Shown here: piece after piece, positions 35,955 to 47,702 of the stretch
How the letters are laid out: each line of letters opens with the position of its first letter
Numbering within the stretch: position 1 is the first letter of the stretch
Assembly: GCA_027943335.1 (NCBI GenBank)
Contig: BSBK01009275.1
Span: 186,001 to 250,000 of the forward strand
DNA from: Chamaecyparis obtusa
Lineage: Eukaryota > Streptophyta > Pinopsida > Cupressales > Cupressaceae
DNA: 64,000 nucleotides
Direction of reading: 5' to 3'
The notes under the pieces: generated by a model
What the model saw: only the letters and a program-made list of their open reading frames with translations
Told to the model about the DNA's origin: nothing
The model's database searches: none
Translations under genes and position numbers: made by a program

Positions 35955-35968
35955 ACCAAGTGGGAGAT
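35955..35968 (+). other. E5 polypurine tract
   Basis: ACCAAGTGGGAGAT lies immediately before the 3' LTR; AAGTGGGAGA is the expected copia purine tract. An earlier copy, CAAGTGGGAGGTT, is at 35912. Confidence 0.75.
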
Positions 35969-36368
35969 TGTTAGCTTGTGGTGACTAATCAGGAAAGTAC
36001 TATCCAGGAAAGTACTATAAATTTTTTTGAGGCCGACTACTTTTCAGTTATTTGGGCCAACTACTTATAACTCATTCTAAGCCTAAAGTGGGAAAAATAT
36101 TGTATAATATGGCTTAGGGTTAGGGATTTTCATTATGTATGATTTTAGTACTTGCAATAGAATTGGGCTATAAGGGATTACGGATTGTAATCAGGTTGTA
36201 ATCACTGGATAATAATAATATTGGACTCATTGTTGGTGGACGTAGCCCAGGGATTGGGTGAACCACGTTAAATCTGTGTGTCTTGTGTTCTATTCTGTGT
36301 GGTTTATTATTTTCTGATATTAGTTATATTTGCACATAATTGTTATTTCTGCCTTGTTAATCCTAACA
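35969..36368 (+). repeat. E5 3' LTR
   Basis: It begins TGTTAGCTTGTGGTGAC and ends TAATCCTAACA, followed by target duplicate AAGTT. Confidence 0.95.
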
Positions 36369-36373
36369 AAGTT

Positions 36374-38122
36374 ATCATGGACAGTCAAGTTACTCACCAT
36401 CCTATTATGAGAATAATGCTCAATGGGCTGGTCATCAGCCTTATCAAAGTCACCTAAAGCCTCCTTTTAACCCAAGCTTCCATACAATACAAGGCTGTCA
36501 TTATATCCAGCATGCCCCAAATGATTTTTCCCTTGTGCAAGATTATGAAAGGGCCCTCTGACAAGATGGATCATGGGCACAAATGGCACAACAAAATTTT
36601 CAAGGCCAACTCCCCTATCATGCTTACCACCCACCCACCCCTTCTCAGCCTAATTGGCAGCAGATTCAGAGCTTAGACTTCATAAAAGAGCAAGAAAAGA
36701 CCAAAAATCTATTGCTTGATTTGATTAAGCAAGTGTCTGAGATCAAGGAGCAGTAGGAAATGGAGGCTCAAATTTATGAACAAGGGTTCATCTCCAACCA
36801 AGTTACAGAGGCTCTTGTTGATGAGCAACAAATAAAAACTTTCCAAGAAGAGATCAGACACTGAGCTGACATTGAGACAGCAAGGTTAAGATCACAAATT
36901 GCTCAACAAGAGGCTCCTAGACCTAAAATTCCAAGTTGGAGGACCCATTTTCCTCAAGAACCTAAACATGAGGAGCTTACAAAGTGCTCATTTCCAAGTT
37001 TTAGGAGCACCCTTCAAAAATCTAAGCCTATTTTGGAGCAATTGCAACCTTAGTGTGGTCTACAATAGTCTAAAGATTATATTGAGAAGGAGCCAGCTAC
37101 AAGGGACCAACACCAAGATGATAAGGCTTTTAGTTTTCCAAGCTTCAGGATGGGTATGCCTTCTATGTCTCCCTCTGAGCCCCCTCAATTTCATATCCCA
37201 ATTTTTAAGGCAAAAAATTCCTTCCAAGAGCCTATACTTGAGATGTAGCCTACCACTCTGCAAGAGCAGTCTCAATTTCTAATCCCAAGAGGCACCTCTG
37301 GTCTCTCAGGATGATGAAGTGTTGTGGATTCCCCAATGGACTCTGCCTCCTGGCTATCAGATGCCAGATCTTTTCAAAGATACTAGTATAGTGTCTGAGC
37401 AAGGACCTATGGTAAATGAGTTTCAATGTGATGAAGGGGAGAGGAAATTTGAGGTATTAGTGTAGAGTGATGACTATGGGGAAGTGGGACAACAAGGTGA
37501 GGAGTTGGAGTTTGCTGCCCAGCTTGAACTCTTGGTTGATTTATTGAATGAGCTTCCCCTCTTTGTTGATGATGAAGAAGAGACCATGCCATTACCTATG
37601 GTTGAATATCAATTAGAATAAAAGGTTCACCATCAACAGGAGGTTGATATAGAAGAGGATGATGTGCTTTTATTAGATGAGCTGCCTAGTTTTGTTGAGC
37701 AAGATGGTAAAGTTATGGAAGAGCTTTTCAAAGAAAAGAACATAGACAAAATCCTTGAAGAGTATGATTTTTCCAATATCATAGAGGTCTTTTGTAACAA
37801 ATTGAATGATGAATCCCTATTCCTTGGAGTGGAGGTTCAAAGTTATTTGCCTATAGAAGGACGCCTAGTTTTGGATTGCTCTTTTTTTGAGAGACTGCTA
37901 CATGAGCAAGAGTTGGAGCTAGTTCCAGAACTTCAGGGTATTGACAACTTTGATGAGCTCTTGGCTTGTTTAAAAGTAGAGGATGATAGTCCCCTATACA
38001 CAAATGATGAGTTGACATGGCTATCCATGATGGAGAACAACCATGAAGATAAAGAAGAAGCGATCAAGGAAAGTCCTGCCTTCAGACTTTCAAGAGGCTA
38101 CCCCATCAGATACTTGGCATAG
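36374..38122 (+). pseudogene. E3 coiled-coil/acidic protein, decayed
   Basis: Read in pieces, this region gives a Gln/Pro/His-rich N-part (NWQQIQSLDFIKEQEKTK near 36655), a helical part with EIKEQ and IYEQGF, and then acidic text. The only sizeable open frame is 37664-38122 (152 codons). It begins MLLLDELPSFVEQDGK, is rich in Asp/Glu/Leu, and ends AFRLSRGYPIRYLA. The ending matches KFILSRGFPLRYLA in E6. Function unknown. Its place between leader and 3' LTR and its sharing by two elements argue that it is the element's own protein, in the position of gag. Confidence 0.6.
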
Positions 38123-38521
38123 AAGGAGTTTACCGAGACCCCTCCATTTGATCAATTAGAGGAAGGTAAACTTGATCCTATTTTTGTAGACCCCTCATAT
38201 CTTTGTAGCTATCCTCATGCGTTTGATGCAAAATATCCTAAATAGAAAAGGTAGCTATTTTTCACAACCAGTGAATGGTTTTGTTTGACCAAGCTTCTAT
38301 AGCTGGTTAGTTTAGGATAGGTTAGTTTTCCTGCTTTCTTCTAGTTTTCTAGCCTAGTTTTACTAGTTTCCAAGAAGTTCTCATGCACAAGTTTGTCTCT
38401 CTACTCCCGGTTTGTCTCTGCCAAAGTTTTGTGTTCCTGAAAATGACCCCACGCCCAATGGATTGCTTTAAGGCCACTGATCAATGTCTAGCAGGCTGAC
38501 ATCCAGCAGAAATCACCAAAA
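38123..38521 (+). other. E3 3' untranslated part before the LTR
   Basis: It is noncoding. Blocks such as AGTGAATGG.TTTGTTTGACC and CTAGCAGGCTGACATCC are shared with E6 at 59593-59818. The bases just before the LTR, AGAAATCACCAAAA, are a weak polypurine tract. Confidence 0.65.
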
Positions 38522-39235
38522 TGTTACCCAAATTTTTCTATCTTATACAAATTTGGCTAAATCTATCCCAAGGTCCTTGTTTTAACCCTACCATACACCT
38601 CAAAAAATTTCATGGTGTTCTGCCCTGTTCTTTGGCCTCTGCAAATTTTCTAATCCCCTGGTCTGCACTTAAAAAAATTCATAAAAGTGACCGTTGTGCC
38701 GAATAAACCATAAAAACTCTAGGTCACGTTCTAATTTTCTATTACCTTTTTGGGCCACTTAAATCTTTAAGATGCACATGCCCTTTAGAAGTGACCACCT
38801 TCATGTGTTAAATCTCTAGGTTGTTGGGTGGGGTCCCTTTTAATATTTCCTACAAATGCCTAAGTCTCCTGACAATACTTTCCAAGGTGACTCCCCTTCT
38901 AACTTGCGGTTGTCGCATGTTCGCATGGAATCTTCTGAGCCCTTACGATCATGCGATAGGATGACACCTGTGTCAGTGGGCCCATTCTTCATTTGCAAAG
39001 GTTAAAGCTTGGAAAAATATCATGGTTGCCGAGCTACGCTACCAAGGAAAGATGTTTCTTGTTTAAGCATGTGGTATAATGATGGTCGTCGATCTTCCTT
39101 TTGATACAACACTTCTTGATAGTGGGTCCTCTTTTCTGATGTTCTCACTCCTCATTGGCTAGGTTTTGAATAGGTGGAAGTTTGTCAGTGGGGTCAGCTT
39201 CCTCAAATGATTAAGTTCTAAGCAGGATCGACGAT

Positions 39236-39291
39236 TGTCATTATACCGCCAAGGTAAGATGCCTGCTATTTAAGCTGGCAGTATATTGACA
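39236..39291. repeat. Type B hairpin, E3 3' LTR
   Basis: TGTCATTATACCGCCA (39236-39251) faces TGGCAGTATATTGACA (39276-39291), pairing 14 of 16. The loop contains AAGATGCCTGCTATTTAA. Confidence 0.75.
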
Positions 39292-39666
39292 ACCATCTGA
39301 TGAAGATAAAGAAGGTCATGGGTCTACATTGATAGATGGGTTGATGTGTAAAGCTTTTGATTGGTCATGAGCTAGTGATGTGGAGATCTGTCAGTGGGAC
39401 CATGTCAGAGGGTCTGTGGATGTGTCAGAAAGGCTAAGATCTACGGTGGTCATATAATCTCATACAATCTTCTGACCTTATGAGATCATGTGCTTGCCGT
39501 TAGATTGTAATCTTAGTTGCAGTTGGTCCAATGTTAGAAATAATGTGATGTGGATCTGTTTGGCAGTGTTTGATTGGTTGGTGAGTGTGCAATGTGGAGT
39601 TTGTCAGCAGGCTCGTGGGGTCAGTGTTATTCAAAGAATTTAATGCCTTATTTGATCTTGCGGTCA

Positions 39667-39718
39667 TCATTATACCATTTGGTCAAGATGCTCATCCTTT
39701 AGCACCGTGGTATAATGA
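39667..39718. repeat. Type B hairpin, E3 3' LTR, second copy
   Basis: TCATTATACCA (39667-39677) and TGGTATAATGA (39708-39718) are perfectly complementary over 11 bp. The loop again has AAGATGC. Confidence 0.75.
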
Positions 39719-41106
39719 CAACTATCTGATGCAATCTTAGGGCTATGGGTCCAAGGTCTACCCTAGCACGCCGATTTTCTCGCTTTCGATTGGCTGCTGA
39801 CTTCCACGGTGGCATTTGACTTATCAGAAGGGTTTTAGATTATTTTAAAAGGTGCATCATAGTCATTCAACTATCGGGAAGGGTTTCTTATCGATGAACA
39901 TGTTTTAAAATGACTGGCTAGCCATTATATTTCAAATTCAGATATCTCTGTAGAGGGTTTTTTTGCTAGCGATTGATCCAGCAGGCTACAAAGTGGTGAG
40001 CTAGCTAGGAAATTTATGACTGTAGGATGTTTTCAGTTGGAAAAGATGATGAAGAAGTCTGGGCGGCCATCTTAAGTCATTTCTTGTCCCTAAGAAGTAC
40101 CATTTTGAGCATTCATGGTGAGACTTTGTGCAGAAAGGTTCATGGATCTAGGTTGCTTGTTTGTAGGTTGATTATAGTATAGGGATGGGCATGCAAGTAA
40201 AGTATCTGATCAGTTGAGATATTTGTAGAGTTAAATTTATGATTAGATTTGATAGATTTAGGGTTTTTTATTTTGTTGTAAATCTGTAACCCTACTTAGG
40301 TTTTGCTCCCGCTTGTTTAGAGGAGATGTATATATTGTTTTTTTGGAGCTTTTGAGCTCAGATGTTGGAATTGTAAAAAGAAAGAATCCTTTCTCAGAAG
40401 GCTATCCATGGTATTTCTTCTACCCTCTGGTCTTCTACTCTTGGAAACTCCCATTGATAAATTCAAACATTGCAGAGGTATTTTGTGACAATTCTTCATG
40501 TCCCTATGCTTCCTTGTTTGAATTCATCTCTTAATGAATTAAAGTCTATGTATATTTTCAATGACAACTTAGGGTTAATGATCCCTGTTACTTTCTGTAA
40601 TTGTTTGTGTTATTGTGTTTGATCTGATTTAGATGTTTTTGTGGGTATACTTCAGCCCCTCTAATAGTATTGTCTCAATCCTACACCGAGTTGCAAAAGT
40701 GAATGTCTTCTTGCAGGTCATAAGTTGTGTCTTATGTTCAGGCCCTCCTATGAAACACTTATGCAAGCCTATTTAGTAAGTTGTGACCTACTAGACCTAA
40801 GCCTTTCATTGATTCTATCCCTCTATGCTGCAATTCATACCCTAATTTCGGTGTATCACCTAGTAGGTAGTTTGCTTTCAGTCATTTCACTTTTGAAGCA
40901 TTCCTTCTATCCCTTTCCCTCAAAAGTTTACTTTCATGTCTAGAAGCAAATTAAGGTGATTATCCAAGAGGAACTAGCCTAGAACCTATAGGTCTCATCT
41001 CAGTTAGCATAGGTCCCACAACCTAGAGATGATTCCCATGTTATACTAGGTTATCAAGGCTATGAGAGCTTGAAACAAGGGTGCAAACTTAGTGTATAAT
41101 AGGTAC

Positions 41107-41184
41107 CTAACATGGACTTATAGCTAGTGCTCATCTTGCATTGTGAGCTTAAGTACATTCCCCTAATTTGTACTTAAGGGAGGG
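41107..41184 (+). other. E1 internal region, 3' piece with polypurine tract
   Basis: The piece ends ACTTAAGGGAGGG directly before the 3' LTR. It is noncoding. The purine tract fixes the LTR that follows as the 3' one. Confidence 0.65.
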
Positions 41185-41668
41185 TGTTGTTGTAATTAAG
41201 GATTTACTAATTACACTTTACTTAAGTTTACTTAGGATAATTCATTTTCATATTAGTTATCATTGTGACACCTAGGAGTTTGCATTTAAGTTTAGCACAT
41301 GGTTAGAATAATTGCCACTTTGCATGGTGATAGTTGTCATCACATACCTCTTTGTATGTGAGATCCACCTTTAGTACTCTTATCACATTATCATCCTCTC
41401 ATTATTGCACATGTTGCACATAATTTGATGTACAATGGAGGATTATCCACCTTTGGTGGACATGTGATTCCACCTACTAAGGCTGATAGCTTATTATCTC
41501 CTTATCATGTAGTCTTATCGCATTGCCTATATATTCAGGCACTCCTACTTTGTATTCAATTCAATTGGCTATAATCAATTATTCGATTATTTTTCCTATC
41601 TCTCTTGTGGTATCTCTTGACCTTATAGATCTTGGCCTTTTATTCTTTGCCTTAGGAAAATTCTTACA
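41185..41668 (+). repeat. E1 3' LTR
   Basis: It begins TGTTGTTGTAATTAAGG and ends GGAAAATTCTTACA. No primer site follows, unlike its partner at 7269. It is flanked by AAACG. Confidence 0.85.
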
Positions 41669-41673
41669 AAACG

Positions 41674-42440
41674 AAGTGCAAAAGATAAGTTTGAAGGCGA
41701 AGGAATAAAAAAAATATACGACTTAAACGTACCTATTTAAATGGATCTAAATATAATTTCCCCCTTCATTTATATCCATTCCCTTTCCCCCACTCTCTTT
41801 TCCACAATGTCCACCCCCACTAAGTTGAAGGGCACTAAGCCATAGATCACCTTTTATGAAGAAATTACAATTAAGAAATTAAAATTTGTCATGCTAAACA
41901 CTCATTTCTTAATCCTCAGAGCTATCTACCAATTCTTGGTAGGGAATTATTAACCAATGACGACTGGTATAGGGTCAACTCTAATATCCCCGTAATGTTT
42001 ATAGTCATAGCTATCTAGGTAGAACCAGGGAAATCTGACATAAGTAGGCTCTATCCACATATTTTTAAATGAAAATACATTGGGGGTTTATATTTGGTCA
42101 TTCAAAATACTCGAGGGAAAATTTCAATAACCAAACCATCTTCTCTAATCCTAGTTATAGAGGATATGACCACTCTTATTTCAAGAATCCCCATTATAAG
42201 AAGAAACTTAGAATTTCTATTTTTCTTCCTACATGTGTGAGTCCCGGAGGAAGCCGAATGGTTCTATTATTACTTCCATGAAGATGATGTGGGTGGAACA
42301 AATAGAGATGGTTTTAGTGACTCTGATGTTGAAGATTTTCTTTAGGATAGGAAGGATTATGGAGGCCTCAGAAGGAAGAAAAGGAGAAATGATGAAACCC
42401 CTAAGACCCCTAAAGAAATAGATGAAACATCCTAAGAATA
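41674..42440 (+). pseudogene. Decayed reading frame of unknown function right of E1
   Basis: A pyrimidine-rich leader is followed by an ATG near 41807 (MSTPTKLKGTKP, then a stop). Coding-like text continues in shifted frames: EEITIKKLKFVMLNTHF near 41860, LYLVIQNTR near 42087 and an acidic, Asp-rich end (DSDVEDFL) near 42322. I do not recognise the family. Like the frame at 5759-6483 it sits in AT-rich DNA and ends acidic. The two may belong to one older insertion that E1 split, but I see no direct sequence match between them. Confidence 0.3.
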
Positions 42441-42505
42441 CGATTGAGCTCCTTTAGAATAATAAATTTGTGATAAATGTCCATGGTTTAGGGTTGTATT
42501 GCTTC

Positions 42506-42597
42506 CTCTTGAAAACTATGTTCTATCTATACTCTAAATAATTTATATTATCTCTTGAAAAATATGTTCTATCTGTACTCTAAATAATTTATAGTAT
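42506..42597. repeat. 46-bp tandem duplication
   Basis: Units 42506-42551 and 42552-42597 both start CTCTTGAAAA and contain ATGTTCTATCT and TACTCTAAATAATTTATA, with few mismatches. Confidence 0.85.
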
Positions 42598-43665
42598 GTT
42601 AGATGGCCCTTCGTCTTTCAGAAGCTGTATATCCAAGGCAAAGCATTCTTGAGGTTTCTAACCTTTAGATCAGCCTTTATCTTTGCATGTCATTAAGAAT
42701 ATTCTCATCGAGTTATGTTTCTTTACAATCTAATTGACATAGTAGTTTTCTATTTCATGATTGAAAATATGATAGAAAATAACAATGGTTAGCTTTTTTT
42801 CATGAAATTGTAAAATCTTGACTATGCAACACTATATTATTGTGCCTGAAAATACGGTTACTATTTAGCTTAAGATTAGAAAAATGACCAAGTAGCAGTA
42901 AGTTTCAGTCGGGTTAGGCAGATAAAGACTCTTTATGTATAGTATCTCTTTCTAACATTGTTATCAACAATATAGGGAATAAAAATATCAAAGGAATATC
43001 TACCAATATGAAGGTAATGGAAAATATTGGTTCTCAATATGTATAATGGTAATATTATAATTAAATTTCAATATTAATGCATACTGAGGCCAATATTTAT
43101 ACACATTCATATTTATATTCATAGATATTTATTATGTATCTTCCTTTTCTTTTTCACATATTAACTTTAATATAGATTATTACTCTCAGCTTGTATACAA
43201 TTTTACCCTATGCAAAAGAAACCCTGACAGGAACCTTTAAAGTACTAAAATAGATTAATGATGTTCTTTGGGCTATCCAGTCATTGAAAAATTTGGTTTA
43301 ATTTATGTATAATTATGGAATTACTGTTAACTGATACATTCCTATTCATTGTTAGCAAGATGGTGATTAGTAGTGATGTATAATTGATATTATGATGATG
43401 GGTCATTTGAGTCCAAAATTGGGTTTCAGCTGGGATTATCCCAGTATTAGGGAAGTATATGTAGAAGAATTTGTCACCCTTTTAATTGCAAAAACTTATA
43501 AGTATATTTATAATTAGGTAAACTTTCAATTATTATAATATAAAATAACGCACTTGAATACCTAGTAATAATATAAAAATATATAGGTCCATATACATAT
43601 ATATCTCAATATATACATATACAAAAAAATGGATATATATTTCAAACATAAATATATTTACACTC

Positions 43666-43668
<3 letters not shown>

Positions 43669-43728
<60 letters not shown>
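43669..43728. repeat. (AT)30 microsatellite
   Basis: Sixty uninterrupted bases of AT repeat. A shorter TA tract lies at 43796-43816. Confidence 0.95.
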
Positions 43729-43732
<4 letters not shown>

Positions 43733-44591
43733 TAGCATTCTAGTCCCATAAAGATAGGAAGTTTATATTGAAAAGACATAATTTCAGAGAATTAGATATA
43801 TATATATATATATATATTTACATTTATATAGATAAGTTTATAAATACACGAGTATCAGTTTTGGGGTTTTCTTGAAAGTTCTTGTTGCGGTCTTGTGTTT
43901 CCTTTGATTTGTATTCTGTATAAGTATATTGCTCAATTTTTTGTTACCTATATTAGAAGGAAATTAGTAGGTACTTGGTTGTTTAAAATAAGTATGTATA
44001 ATTTTCAAAGGAAGATACTGGAGACGGGCTCTTTTAGGCTATTACTTATTTGTTCGGCTAAAAGGAGCAATCATTCTACTCTCTAGTCTAGGGCACTAAC
44101 CAACGATGATAAATGTTGTTTACTAATATATAATAATCTATGACATTTTTAATTTGATGATACGATATTTGATAAATCTGAATCATATATACTAGCTAGT
44201 TGGTGAATACAGGTAAGAGGGTAGGTTTTCAAAGGGTCCATTTTTTATAATAATTATATTATGGTAGATTTTCTTTAGAATTATCTATTCACCTAGTCTT
44301 TAGATATATGGGAATTATATTCCCTTGTCGTCCTAAGATAAATAAAATGAAGTAATATTATTATGTAAATTATGCTGAAATGTGTAATGAGGAAAGGCTA
44401 AGTAATTTGAATAGGGTGAAATTAAGAAGAAAATTTGGATGAAGACTATCTACCTCGGTGTACTCATGATAAAGGAAAGGATTGTATAGTGTATTATGCA
44501 ATGGGCTATGTAACTTGTATTATATAAACATGTAGACCAATCTTCAATAAGATCTTTAATTTGGGGACACCCTCTAGATCAAGCAATGTAA

Positions 44592-44676
44592 ATAGGGGAA
44601 TGCCCCTATATTTCTAGTTTTGTAAATAGGGGAATACCCCTATCTCTGTAGCCTTTTAAATAGGGTAATTCCCTAT
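44592..44676. repeat. Three short palindromic repeats
   Basis: ATAGGGGAATGCCCCTAT (44592-44609), ATAGGGGAATACCCCTAT (44626-44643) and ATAGGGTAATTCCCTAT (44660-44676) are evenly spaced, about 34 bases apart, each preceded by TAA or TTAA. Confidence 0.75.
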
Positions 44677-45759
44677 CTTTAATGTGTTGGACAAATGTCT
44701 TGCACAAGACTAGAGGTTTTCTTCTCCATTCTTCCCTACCAGTGCCCCTACTAAATGGAAACTTATGTATCTTTAAATAATTAATAAAATTAATAATGGC
44801 CTCGACCTTTTACCAATCAAAAAATAAAATAATAAATAAATAATTCAATAAAAAATAATACAATAATAGCATGTGGAAAACAACCTAAAATGTTAACTTT
44901 AAAATAATTATTTATTAAATTATATTATAATTAATATTTTTAAACATAAATTATTATTTGTTTGAAGTTTTTTTTCGAAATATTTGAACTATTTTATGTG
45001 GATAATGTACTTAATTTCTCTTTAATAAAAGGTATTAATTATTTCTAAAATTTTTTAAATATCAAATTAACTACTTTCGCATTTACAATTACCCTATCAA
45101 AAATCTTTTTTCTTTTTTATATAATAAAAAATTAGAAATGAAATTAAATAGATGTGAATGTAAGGAAAATATTTTTTTTTCAAAAATTAGTATGTATTTA
45201 TGTATATATGTATATATCTAATAAATAATCTAATATTTTGAGAACATAAAAATTTTCACTTGATATTTTCTAATGTATTTTTATGCCGAAGGTATTTCTT
45301 ATATGAAACACATCCGGTTGGGTTAAAGAATCAAGGGTGCACATGCTCCAATAGCCGTGCAGGACAATTGAAACTTTCAGCACCGTTGATTTTTTCCACT
45401 TTTTCCAATTTATTTATTCTGCACTGCAAACAATAATTGTTGTCAATGGATTACATGCTTAAGGGAATGGTTGTTGCATTGTCTTAACCCGTGGTTAGAG
45501 GGTGAAGTTAACCCTGCTTACACTTTATAATGTTTATTTCATTTTTGTGCGTTGTCATCCGCCGACTTGGGAAAATTTTCGACGGTCATTGAATGCATCA
45601 TTGACGGTGCAGACGGATAAGAAAACAATTTCCGAAGCAAGGGAGGGATATCCTAAGATCTGAAACATTAGGCTTTTATCACAATGGCCAGGAAGAAATC
45701 CACTAAGTGAGGGTTTCTCTAGAAGCTACTCCATTCTCTGAAAACGTTTCCTAAGAAAA

Positions 45760-45888
45760 ATGGCATTTAAGAGATGGTATGGATGTTTCTTTGCAGCAAT
45801 GATCATGGCGGCTAGAACAAGCATTCTAGCTGTGAGAGACATAGACAATATGCCTTCGTGCATTTCATTTCTTCATATGATATTTTGA
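45760..45888 (+). CDS. Possible first exon or small protein with signal-like N-terminus
   Basis: The 42-codon frame has a short basic start (KR), then a hydrophobic stretch CFFAAMIMAA. That is the layout of a secretory signal. An AG-rich leader AGAAAA precedes the ATG. It may be a stand-alone chance frame. Confidence 0.25.
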   Translation: MAFKRWYGCFFAAMIMAARTSILAVRDIDNMPSCISFLHMIF

Positions 45889-47540
45889 TTGTTTCGAACA
45901 ATTGAGATATTAGAAAAATAGAAAGTAGCATAACCTATTTGCCTAGTGAAGAATTTTGTGATGCGCCTCCCACAAGTTTTATATTGCTCAATTTTTGTCT
46001 CCCTACATTTTTGTCATGCTTCTCTCATACTATTGAAATTTATAATGCTCTCAATATATAAAAAGAAATTAGAAAATCTGTTCGTCATATAGGCATTTCC
46101 TCTCATTTTCTTACGTTTAGTACCTGTTGTGTCTTGATTCTTAATTCATTTTGAGTTCCTATTAATTTTGCACCATCTATCAATACATTGGAAACCTCGT
46201 CCGCTGAAGTCCTCTTACCAAGGCTTCCCACACTGCAGGGTAAATAGTCTAATGAATTAATACATCAAGTGATGATTTTCCAAGTTCAAGGCATTTATTA
46301 TAAGATCTTTAATTAAGTGGATTTTTAGATACAAATTACTATACCTTATTCCATGACTTGGTCCGCATGTAAGATCCTATATGGTGATGTTGGAAGATCC
46401 TTTACCAACTGAGATATAGTCATCCCTTGTGCCATTTGATCTCGTTAGTAATCATGTGTCCTTGTTCTATAATAAAATCTTTAATATAATTTTATGTTTG
46501 AGTTCTTGCATACTCTATGAAAGTGGAAAAAGGGTAAGGAAAGAAAGGAATTAGTTGAAGATATAATCAAATTTTAAAGTATTAATTTTAGAAAAATAAG
46601 CAGAGACAAATTTCTCAAACAAGACTAAATCACGAAAGCTTAAAAGCCAAAAATCTGAATTCATTCAAAGTTCTATATTTGAAAATTGTTGGCAGCAACT
46701 TAAACTAAAGGGATAGTACATGATCTTACATTTTGAATTAATAACAGATCGACAAGTTTTTACTATGCTTTACCTAAGCTGATAATGCAGTCACACACTA
46801 GAAAATTTATGGAAAATTCTATATGAATCCCACCTGTATTTGAACATCTTTCTCACAAATCATCCTTATAACTAGGAAATTTGGGGGATCTTCTTACCTT
46901 GGCTCAAAAATGCATTTCTGTGTGGGGCTTAGTATTGTTGGTGTGCGTGTGGGGTTTATCATATCTTAAGTCTTATGCTATGAAACCGTCTGTGGGATTT
47001 TCAATCGAGCGTGACAATTGTCGTAAAACCAAGGAGCTGATAAAGATCGAGACAATAAACATTGGAACCCAGATTTCACATCATCTCACCCCAACCCTCG
47101 GATGGCTTCTTCTTCGCATCAAATCTGAGATCTTTATAAATGATAATAAAAAAATACATAATGGCAATGCGTGGAGTACTTAAAAATCTTGTCCTTATTT
47201 TACCTCGCCAACACATTTTCATGCATCTATTTCCTGCGCCATGTGGGACAAAAAAAAATTACACGCTTGGCAAACCGGTGAATAAAGTAAACTATGATAA
47301 CTAGAACAATTTTAATGGAGTTTCATAAGCCTATATCAGTTTTCAATGTATGTTTTTATTTTTGTGGATAAAAGGATTTGATTGATTAGAAGCTCATTTC
47401 ATTGCATACTGAACATGAAACTGATTATTATCTCACAACCATGCATAACATGTCGAGTAAATAAAACACCACAAAAGATTTCATCCTGCCTACAAATCAT
47501 ATAAAATGTATAACATAACTATTATGTACTCCAGGTGTAG

Positions 47541-47702
47541 GCAGATGGAAAGGTTGTAGTTCCAGTCTTGGTCGTGGAGTTGAGAAATGAAAAAAAATTC
47601 CCAATGGAAGCTTCATATGCCATATTAGCATTTGGATTGACTAACCTAAAATGCAAGGTTGTATACATTACTTTGAACGAGGGAAAACATAAAAATAATT
47701 AA
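47541..47702 (+). CDS. Exon-like open frame, unknown
   Basis: The 53-codon open stretch is preceded by a pyrimidine-poor CAG/GTAG acceptor-like sequence and contains a plausible donor AAG/GTTGTA at 47657. It has strongly protein-like amino-acid usage with alternating hydrophobic residues. No family is assigned. Confidence 0.25.
   Translation, partial: ADGKVVVPVLVVELRNEKKFPMEASYAILAFGLTNLKCKVVYITLNEGKHKNN

Larger units (their letters stand above)
31380..36368 (+). mobile_element. E5: near-complete Ty1/copia element
   Basis: LTRs at 31380-31775 (396 bp) and 35969-36368 (400 bp) have TGTTA...TAACA ends and the exact target duplicate AAGTT (31375-31379, 36369-36373). The order is primer site, gag, protease, integrase, RT, RNase H, polypurine tract, as in copia. 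One frameshift and several stops inactivate it. LTRs are about 95% alike by eye, with one clustered difference near 31430/36018. Confidence 0.97.
28591..41101 (+). mobile_element. E3: pol-less LTR element with hairpin-bearing LTRs, split by E5
   Basis: Direct LTRs at 28591-31164 and 38522-41101 (about 2.58 kb) are flanked by the exact duplicate GGTAC (28586-28590, 41102-41106). With E5 removed the internal region is about 2.4 kb. It holds a decayed coiled-coil/acidic protein related to that of E6 and no pol domain. The left LTR starts TATTACCC where the right copy has TGTTACCC. LTR divergence is roughly 10% by eye, so it is older than its inserted E5. Confidence 0.92.
38522..41101 (+). repeat. 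E3 3' LTR
   Basis: It starts TGTTACCCAAATTTTTC and ends TTAGTGTATAATA, where the 5' LTR has AACA. It carries type A hairpins at 38912-38957 and 39447-39492 and type B hairpins at 39236-39291 and 39667-39718. It is followed by target duplicate GGTAC. Confidence 0.9.
7269..41668 (+). mobile_element. E1: small copia-like LTR element split by two later insertions
   Basis: Two homologous ~480-bp direct repeats in the same orientation lie 33 kb apart at 7269-7747 and 41185-41668. The left one is followed by an initiator-Met-type primer site; the right one is preceded by a purine-rich tract. After removing the nested elements E2 and E3 with their duplications, the internal region is about 1.8 kb (7748-9361, 28452-28590, 41107-41184). 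It shows no pol domain, so E1 was a short non-autonomous element of about 2.8 kb. The flanking 5-mers AAAGG and AAACG match at four of five bases. LTR divergence is roughly 10% by eye, so E1 is the oldest layer of the nest. Confidence 0.75.
42598..45300. other. AT-rich spacer with microsatellites and short palindromes
   Basis: No gene is seen. It includes (AT)n tracts at 43669-43728 and 43796-43816 and three palindromic repeats at 44592-44676. A TATTATATAAAC box near 44518 is not tied to any frame. Confidence 0.5.

Noticed and set aside
41523..41708. 61-codon frame across the E1 3' LTR end
   Set aside because: It crosses the LTR/flank junction; the matching frame in the 5' LTR ends differently.
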